Made by a program: the position numbers and the translations under genes. Source: Cladorrhinum sp. PSN259 (taxonomy: Eukaryota; Ascomycota; Sordariomycetes; Sordariales; Podosporaceae). From it: 64,000 nt of DNA. The DNA is taken from NCBI GenBank assembly GCA_033725935.1, contig MU867069.1:496001-560000 (forward strand), in the 5' to 3' direction. Numbering within the stretch: position 1 is the first letter of the stretch; every line of letters starts with the position of its first letter. Positions 56,770 through 64,000 of the stretch are shown here, piece by piece. The notes under the pieces were generated by a model, which did not search any database, had not been told where the DNA came from, and saw only the letters and a program-made list of their open reading frames with translations.

Positions 56770-58446
56770 TTACAAGATTATCCTCGACCTTGCTTGGCGA
56801 TGTCGGATCTTGGCACCAAATGGTATCAATATCGCCATCCCAACGGCAATGACAGCAATCAAAATGCCCGCCTGAACTCCGAAACAATCGGGGTATCGCA
56901 CTTTCTCTACCCATGGAACAATGCCATGCAAGAAGCCAAATGCTATAATGTTTTTGGAGCCTGAGAATAACAAGTCAGTCGAGCGTTTAAAGGAGGGGGC
57001 TGTGCAAGGTTTGTAACTTGAAGTTTACCATTGACCAGCATCAGAGCATCCGAGTTGACGGACAAGACGCAATCCGAGACGTAGGCCATGGTGATGATCG
57101 GCGCCGCCGTTCAAGGCGAAGGGGACCATTCAGTACTCAAAGAATAAGATGTCCAGTGGAGGGTTCGTTCCACTCCGCATCCGAAGAGGACGCAGCCGGC
57201 CCCCGTGATTAAAAGGGGAAGTGCGAGGAGGTATAATCTGCTTTCGGGCTCGAATATCCCGTTCTTGCTGCGGCGGGCCTTCCAGTCGCAGAAGAGGTCG
57301 ACCAGGCGGCCCCCGCAGTAGCTTCCTGTCAGGTTTCCTAAGAACCCGGGGATGTTGATTAGGCCGTTTTTTGAGGGCGGCCAGCTGTAGGGAGGGGCTT
57401 GGAGGACGAAGGGGTTGAGGATGTTTACGGATACAGTCAGGACTAGGGAGACTGCGTAGGTGAGGAGGGCGTAGATTACGGGTGGGTAGATGAACATTGG
57501 GAGGGGGCGGAGGAAGAGGAGGAGGAGGGGGTTTGTCCCGTCGGGGGGACTCCGGACCAGAGAGTAAGCTCTTGTGACCAGGATTTTTGGGGGGACGCCC
57601 GGGCAAGTTGCTGGTGCCGTTGGGTTCGGTTGCGATCGTTCTCCTACTCGCGGAGTTTCGGAAGTGGTTGTCTACTCGGTGTCTGATCATTTGGAAGAGG
57701 ATGATGTGGCGGCAGGGGTTGAGTTCTGGTTCTCGTCGCGCAAGTATCGTGTTTCAGGGACAAAGAAGACTACTGTCAAAAAGTTGACGCCTGTCAGAAT
57801 GACAGAGAGCCATTTGTGCCAGCGCCAGCTTAATCCTGTCACCACGAAGCCGCAAACTAGCGGTGCGATTGTGTTCCCGCCCGAGATGAAGGTCATGTAG
57901 AGGCCCATCTTTTGCTCCTCGCTCGTGCAGAAAGTACAAGTCATTGACGATGCTGGCTCCCAATGCTTCGGTAGAGGAACCGGCAAAGGCCCCGATGATG
58001 TTGGACCATGACAGCGACGTGAACGACTGAGCTGTTGCTCCCCAGATATATGACGCGCACAAGAGGCCAGAGACCAAGACGAAGACGGGCCGTTTACCGA
58101 AGTAGTTGGCTATAGGCTCCCAGAAGAAGTTGAACACTCCCAAAACGAGGATGGGCCAGAGTAATAGGTCGCTTGTTTCCGATACGGATTTGTTGAACTC
58201 GAGGGGGATTATGTAAAAAGCCGAGGTGAGACCGCCGATGCCAAATTTGGGGAGGAAGGTGAAGGCGCAGACGGAGATGAATGCGACGTGTTTCTTCCAT
58301 TTTGGCCAGTTTAGGGGGTCGTTTGGGTCGTTGGGTGATGGGTGTGGGACGAGGACGAGGGATGAGCTTGAGTTCGAAGAGGTGTTTCTGCGCAGTTGAA
58401 CTGTGCCTTCCGTTTTGTCTAGTCCGTGAAGGGTGTGTAGTTGCAT
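56770..58446 (-). pseudogene. MFS transporter (drug/allantoate-type), multiple lesions
   Basis: The start ATG at 58446 gives a cytosolic N-terminus with PNDPLNWPKWKK and helices through EALGASIVNDLYFLHERGAK. There the frame breaks at a run of four A (57913-57910); one extra base puts the next segment (MGLYMTFISGGNTIAPLVCGF) in another frame. After VPETRYLRDE come TGA at 57689-57687 and TAG at 57674-57672 in a linker. Coding resumes in the same frame (LLLLFLRPLPMFIYPPVIYA to GVERTLHWTS). Near 57145-57110 two further frame changes flank a TGA at 57132-57130, then TMAYVSDCVLSVNSDALMLVNG, an intron (57028-56961) and the last helices to 56770. Domain order is that of the fungal MFS family with PLNWP, so ancestry is clear, but no functional protein is expected. 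Confidence 0.85.
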
Positions 58447-59895
58447 TTTGGCGAGGGTTACTTTTGAGTCTCCGAGTAAAGGGGGTTGTTTCCAATGATG
58501 AGATAACAAGGGGGGCTGTAGAGGCCTTTCAACCCGACTCGAATGTCGAGAAGGCGCAGATATTGACCATAATGCATACAAGTCACATCACGATATGCCA
58601 AGTTGGCTCTTCATAAACTGCTTCAATTGTCTCACTCAGCAGCAGGTGTCGAATGCACGATAACCGATCTGCAGCGCCGGTGGTCCCCGGATGCATGTCC
58701 GGCCGGACCGATGCTTGGAACTTGTCTCACTTGAAACAATTTAATAGGGCCGGACTTTTACGCCATCCGGATCTTCAGCCTCATCAGCTGGGATTTAATT
58801 AGTCTTGAACTTCTTCGTATCGGCGGGCTCGCCAAGGGAAGGGCTGAAGCCCGTCAGCCTTAAACAGTCTTAACCAGGTGCCAAGGGCAGCTCCAGATTT
58901 GACAATAATGTCAATAAGTTTCACTACAAGAATACTAGAAGACCGGTTATTGTTGTTCTCTGCTCCGTTAAGCTAGCAGCTGTTGCTCCTCGAACTAAAC
59001 CGACCAGAGGATGTTGACATGGCAACACAACAAATCCCAATTGAGTTTCTAGCCGTTGACTTTACTATACATGTCTTCTTTTTGCTGAACCTAGATCATC
59101 TACGTCATTAAGAATTACCATATGAGATTTAACACCTGGTAACTGAACAATTGACACCGTGAACCGCAACTCCAGGATCCCACGAGTCAAGAGGATCCAC
59201 TTCTCTCGACAATCCTGGATGAGTTCCGCCCATGAAACGGAAAACGGTGGCCCCATTTCCAGTTTCCCAAGCTTTTGCCTCCCTTCATCTTGACAAGTGA
59301 TGTAGAGAAATCCACCAGAGCTCATCTTCTGCCTTTCGTCAATGATGAAGCATTTCAGACAGCCCACAAACAGGTCGGCGACAATTTCGTCATAATCGGA
59401 GCAACGAAATGGCGCGAAAGTAAGTGTACTCTCGTTCTTATACTTGTGCCGAGAATTAACGACAAAAAGGGGGTGCCAAGATAAGGGGAAACTCGGCGAG
59501 ATCGACTGGATGAAGAAAACAAGATCCCCCACTCACAACCTTTAGTGTAGATAGAACACGCAGGAGCAAATAGCTTTGCTTTTTAACTTTCTTTCCCACT
59601 GTCTCAATCTCAATGTTCCCTGTTGTGCCCCTTTCCTGCACTCCACTGCACCCATCAGCTTTTGTTCCCAAACCGGCATCATCCCGACTCATTGCCGTTG
59701 AGGTGTGCTTTAGATCAACGGAGTAATCAAGAACTTCGGGGACATCCCAAGGGAGCAAGGGGATAATGAAGGACAAAAACCTGAATATCTCCCCTCATCT
59801 CACATCAATCCTTTCCTTCTCTTTACCACATCGCCCACCCACACTCCTTTTCGCCACCCCACTCCCGCCGCGCTCACGGCGACTACAAAAACAAT
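58447..59895. other. Divergent intergenic region
   Basis: About 1.45 kb between the decayed transporter and the Kre9-like gene. A 155-codon minus-strand frame at 59532-59065 starts with GTG, has no signature and is not called. A pyrimidine-rich leader precedes 59896. Confidence 0.45.
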
Positions 59896-60751
59896 ATGCG
59901 CGTCCTCTCCTTCCTCGCCCTTGCGGCTCCCCTTGTCTCTGCCATTCAGTTCGAAGCACCCTTCTCCAACTCTACCTTGGTCAAAGGCCAGCCCTACAGC
60001 GTCAAGTGGTCATCGGTGGACACCGACCCTTCCACTTTCAGCCTGTACCTCGTAAACTTTGTCAGCTGGCCTCCCTTTTACACTCAGCTCGCCAGTGACA
60101 TCTCCACCACCGATGGCTCCTTTGACGTTACCCTTCCCTGCGGTGTTGACAACAGCTGGGGGTATCAGTTGTAAGTTCCCTTCTGGGCTACCCTATGCCT
60201 ACCAACTTCCGTTTTCTGACGTTACCAACAGCAACGCCATCAACGGCACCAACGTCTACGTGATTCACGCCCAAACTCCCAGATTCTACGTCAGCGGCTA
60301 CTGTGTCGACGAGAAGCCTTTGGACCCCATCCCCAACGACACTCTTGAGGAGGAGGTTGCCACTGAGACCTGTGAGCCCGTCACCGTTACTGCTACTGCC
60401 ACACTTATTGGCAGCCCCGCCGAGGTTACTTGCGAGTATGAGCCTGCCACCGTCACTGTCACTGCCATCGTCACGACCGTCGTCACCGTGACTCCCGGCT
60501 CTGTCGAAACTCTCGTCGTTATTCCTACCCCTACTACCTCTTCTACTTCTGAGGAGACTGCTCCCGGTGCTTTTGAGGCCGCTGTTACTGAGGAGAAAGA
60601 CGGAGAGCTTGTTTCCGAGCCCGAGCAGCCTGCTACCACCTCTGCCCCTAGCTTGAAGTGGGAGGAGGGCAGCTTCGAGCCTGTCCAGACTGTCTACTCT
60701 ACCAAGTATATCGACTTGTCTGAGCTTGAGGATGACCAGTGTGCCTGCTAA
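59896..60751 (+). CDS. Secreted Kre9/Knh1-type (Ig-like) cell-wall protein
   Basis: Exons 59896-60170 and 60232-60751, in phase, about 264 residues. Signal peptide MRVLSFLALAAPLVSA, then an Ig-like domain typical of the Kre9/Knh1 N-terminal family (IQFEAPFSNSTLVKGQPYSVKWSSV, YLVNF, DISTTDGSFDVTLP, NVYVIHAQTPRFYVSGYC). The C-terminal half is Thr/Val/Pro-rich with repeats such as TVTATAT and TVTVTAIVTTVVTVTP, and ends DDQCAC. It has no hydrophobic GPI-signal tail, so it is secreted or wall-bound by other means. Likely O-glycosylated. Kre9/Knh1 proteins act in beta-1,6-glucan assembly, but many fungal relatives have no proven role. Confidence 0.75.
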
Positions 60752-61877
60752 GCAATGCAGTTGTTAGATAGAAGAACTGGCACAAGGTAAAAAGGGGAGT
60801 TGCTTGTGCAAAATCACCAACCGCCGGAGTCCTACAATGCCTGGCAATCATAAATCTACGGGCATAACTTGTAGCAGCAGAGCATGATACAAAGGGATCA
60901 TGTCTGCCTAGTTTACTCCTGCCCATGCTTGGGTTACCCCTCTCTATGCCTACTTTACATATTTTTACGACTGTTCATGTCCAGTTTCTGGCATGTTTTA
61001 CTCTTCTCCACCTTGGGGGGGGGGGGGGGCGTGAGTGAAGGTGACCAGAATGGCTGGGAGTAACAGATACAAGAAACAATGCATTTTTGAATGAGTGTGC
61101 TGGGTGTGATGAAATTGGCAAGGTGGAAATGAAATTGAAGAAAGGAGCCGCAGAAGTGTCAGTTTTATACCCAAGAGATAGCTAGAACAATGGCCAAGGT
61201 AAAAGATCAGATTTGCACAATCATTGGAGTAGAAGTTGATGTCTTGTTGGGGAAATGGACTGACACAAAGGATGCATGCTTTTGAATCAAAGACCAGATG
61301 CCCAGCTCCAAGACGAGTTGGAGAGATCATTACAGTGGTCCTGCACCAACACGGCTAAAAGGTTTGGCGTATTCCAGCAAAAAGACTTTGATTGGTTCTG
61401 TGTGAAGGGGACGCCTGGCCACTCGAAAAGTTCCTCAGCCACAATTCCGCCAAACAGCACTTTCACAGTCTTTTTTTACTATATACCCATGTCTCCGCAC
61501 TGTCCATCATGTCAAAGTGAGAAGCATGTAACAAAGGCAGTTGTGCAAGACTGCAGTGGCAGGGTATCATTAGCTGAGCGACATGCAGGTTTGACCAGGT
61601 TTCGGACACACTTACACGTGTACATTCGGCCAATGCAGCTCCTAACTGATATTCCCGAAGGTGAACACTTTCTCACTGTGGTATCGACCAGCCACCTTTT
61701 TTTGCATTCCTCAGGAACTTCTGGTCTGGACATGAGGAGATTGGAAGGTATCAAAAGTTGGCTGTCTGTATATAATTCTAGTAGATAGAAAAGAAGTGCT
61801 GCCATGTGTGTGTCCAAGTCTATATTCCTCGGCGACTGGCATTAAATAAAATTACACGACTGATTTCAGCCTGCTTC
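60752..61877. other. Intergenic with one doubtful ORF and a poly-G run
   Basis: Poly-G run at 61015-61029. The plus strand at 61276-61788 has an ATG-started 170-codon frame with several Cys/His (CPSCQ...) but no domain I recognise. It could be a small gene or chance and is not called separately. Confidence 0.35.
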
Positions 61878-63683
61878 TCATAACACAAGCTTCCATACCC
61901 TCCCTACTGTGTCCCCGCTCTTGTCCTTTCTTTCTGACCGAGCAACAAGATACTTGCCGTCGGGGGAGAGGAACGGCTGATCATACATCCAATCCGTATC
62001 CTGCACCACACCAAGCATCTGACAATGCATAGCATTCCAAACCTGCAAGCAACCCATGGTCGCCCTCACCACGAGAACATCAGATCCCTTGAGCGCGAAA
62101 CCGACTTGGGCGTCCTCTTTCCCTGGCCCAATCAGGAATCGCAGATTGCGATCAAACACAATCTTGGACCTGAGGATATCCCAGATAATAAACCGCGAAG
62201 TCTCCTTGAACCAGACAGCCAGCACCCATCTTGAATTCCACTCAAAGGGATGTATCACCTTGCCCTTGAGCCGCAGCGTCTCCCCAATCTCCAAGGGCGC
62301 CATGCAGATGTGCAGAGTCGCACCCGTGGCCACGTCCCAAACGCAAAACGCCATTGAAGGCCCGGGAGCCTGTTCCTGTTGCCCCTCGATGTGCAGCTTG
62401 CAGCTGACCGCCACGATCCGTGTCCCGTCGGGCGAGAAGGCCAACCTTGCCATCTGCTGCCCCGGACCGACCAAGTGTCCCTTGATCTTGCTGATGTCCT
62501 CGAGTCTCCCCTTGTCGGCCGAGATCCTCCATATCCTCGCCTTCCAAAACGCTTCGTGCGGTTTGTCGTCGTCGGTTATCGTGCTGAACGCCAGTGCCAT
62601 CTTCTTGCTGTCTGGTGAGAAAACCGAGTCGCCCTTCCATAGCTTGTGTCGATGAGACTGTTTGAAGTGGACTATGCAGCCGCAGTCTCCGCTGCCTAAT
62701 CGGATTTTCTTGGTTACTGAGTAGAGCGAAAATGTCTCTTCGTCGCCTCGGAAGACCAGAGTGCCATCCGGCGAGGTTCTCGTCCAAATGCCGAAGCACG
62801 ATGAAGGGACGATGACGTCTTGGCCTTCTTTGCGTGCTTGGTCGTACCGGACGATTCTTTTTTGCTGGGCGATGACTGTGAGGCTGTTGTCTTTGTCTTC
62901 TGATTTCATGTCGAAGGATATTGAATGTGGGTTGTCGTCGGGAAGCCGCGGCGTGTCGTACAGATAGGCAGCCTCCATCGGGGTGCCCCTGAACGCAACC
63001 TGGGTGGCGCTGGAGCCCGAACCAATCGAGGCGTCATCCGAAACTCCAATGTCGTCTCTTTGAATGTGCAAGTAGGTCACGCAAGATTGGATAAACCTCT
63101 TGATGTTGACCGTCCTCTCCGCCGCACCGGGATGTGCTGCGGTGTCATTTTGAATGGCTCCAATGCTGGCTTGGAGCTTGTTGATGTTGGACAGGATATG
63201 GCTCGTGTCCGCTGCGATGGATTGGGTATCTTCATTGAAACCCGCTTGTACCGCCTGCACTCTGATGGAGCTGAGGGCAATGAAATGAGCAAGATGGTCA
63301 GCCCCCGTCGTGGTGATACCTGGCACTTACAGGTTGACAAGATCCAAGGCAATCTCGAGGGCCTTTTTGTGAAAATTAACTCTGACGATGCTGAAAGTGA
63401 CAAAGTCGGTGTTCTCGTCGGCTTTCTCGAGCTCGTCGCACACGCTGTCGACGCTCTGGAGCAAGTCTAGAAGTCGCAGTAGTATCTGGTTGGGCAGCGT
63501 TGGTGCTCCTGCTTCGATTCTGTCACCGAGGTCGGAAAGTCTGTCCACCAGTTCTGAAAGCCCCCGTCGAGCATATAAAGCGCTTGGGAACTGAATGGCA
63601 AAGTTGGTAAAGTTGTCTCGCGCTTTAGTGACTCTCGATACCAACGCCAAGCACGTTGACACAACGGAGCTAGCGTCTGACAT
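61878..63683 (-). CDS. NLR-like protein: STAND-type helical N-terminus fused to a WD-like propeller, no NACHT
   Basis: Exons 63683-63331 and 63270-61878, in phase, about 581 residues. The first 210 residues are all helical, beginning MSDASSVVSTCLALVSRVTKARDNF, with a spacing and composition like the fungal N-terminal domain of STAND proteins (SALYARRGLSELVDRLSDLGDRI, ASIGAIQNDTAA). From about 250 a series of beta blades follows: FGIWTRTSPDGTLVFRGDEE, ARLAFSPDGTRIVAV, FCVWDVATGATLHICM, LQVWNAMHCQMLGVV, PFLSPDGKYLVARS. These are degenerate WD40-type repeats. I found no Walker A or B, and there is no room for a NACHT domain. It may be an effector or regulatory partner of the NLRs, or a derived family with other functions. 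Confidence 0.65.
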
Positions 63684-64000
63684 GATAATTAGCGCTTATA
63701 TCGACTGTGGAATCATTCAACGAACTAAGAACAAAAGAACTTTTGAACAGAAACAATGCGGAATTTGAGGTTTTTGAAAGTGGGATTTGAAAAGTTGAAA
63801 ACCCCCAATTTCCGAAGTCCACGTTTTTTTTCAAATGTTGCAACTGACAAGGGCCCCTTTTCGACCGAAGAGCACAAAAGAGGCACAGCACCACACACAA
63901 CACGGCCCGTCCCAGGGGTCCCCAAACGCTCCCCGACACCCTGGCGCCTCTTGATTAGCATCAGCCACATTCCCTCTCGGGGAACCGGCTTCCTTCCGGA
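63684..64000. other. Right-edge intergenic
   Basis: Upstream of the NLR-like gene; no gene seen. Short open frames on the minus strand lack conserved features. Confidence 0.5.

Noticed and set aside
57130..57690. Pro-rich frame overlapping the transporter (minus)
   Set aside because: It is mostly an off-frame reading of the MFS sequence; only a few of its residues match the expected transporter order, because of the frameshift lesions.
59065..59532. 155-codon minus-strand frame
   Set aside because: GTG start, no recognisable motif; position fits a divergent promoter.
1..64000. CRISPR array, rRNA operon, or a complete biosynthetic gene cluster
   Set aside because: No spaced direct repeats or rRNA-like sequence seen; LYS2 is primary metabolism and its neighbours do not form a pathway.

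Overview
This window looks like nuclear DNA from a filamentous ascomycete. The evidence is short phase-consistent introns (about 50-110 nt, GTAAGT/GTATGT-type donors, CTAAC-like branch points), an L-aminoadipate reductase (the fungal lysine pathway), a Zn2Cys6 regulator, HET-E-like STAND/NLR receptors, and a cyclophilin with a mitochondrial presequence and an internal cytosolic start, as known from Neurospora. A sordariomycete is the best guess; this placement is inference. All gene models are my own splice reconstructions: every junction given keeps frame, but none was checked against transcripts.

Left third (1-19 kb). An edge fragment with an in-frame TAG; an Asn/Gly/Thr-rich protein; a poly-G tract next to a 10-N assembly gap; a complete three-exon NACHT receptor (4007-7158, minus); a seven-exon S28 serine peptidase (7397-9406, minus); a second receptor, NACHT plus WD40 (11307-14904, minus), that carries two in-frame stops and is probably dead; a gene-poor, possibly retroelement-derived interval (15.2-17.4 kb); and a secreted vanadium-haloperoxidase-like protein (17477-18870, plus).

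Middle (19-46 kb). A SUR7-like four-helix membrane protein, a velvet-like protein, a Nudix-like protein with an eroded Nudix box, the lysine biosynthesis reductase LYS2 with a Gcn4/CPC1-type site upstream, a SET-domain protein with a signal peptide, several orphan or low-complexity genes, a TPR-SET protein, a GNAT acetyltransferase with a stop-free 54-nt intron, and a hemerythrin-like protein.

Right third (46-64 kb). A Zn2Cys6 transcription factor, a MARVEL-like membrane protein whose frame continues 270 codons past a TAG, an epsin-like ENTH protein, cyclophilin, a decayed MFS transporter, a Kre9/Knh1-like secreted protein, and an NLR-like protein with helical N-terminus and WD-type propeller but no NACHT.

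Two themes stand out. First, three loci are NLR-type: one intact, one inactivated, one lacking the NTPase. Second, most of the premature stops in otherwise conserved frames can be explained by a C-to-T change on the coding strand (CAA, CAG or CGA to a stop), some in the CpA context favoured by repeat-induced point mutation (RIP). Otherwise the genes are ordinary single-copy housekeeping or accessory genes with no clear operon or biosynthetic cluster.
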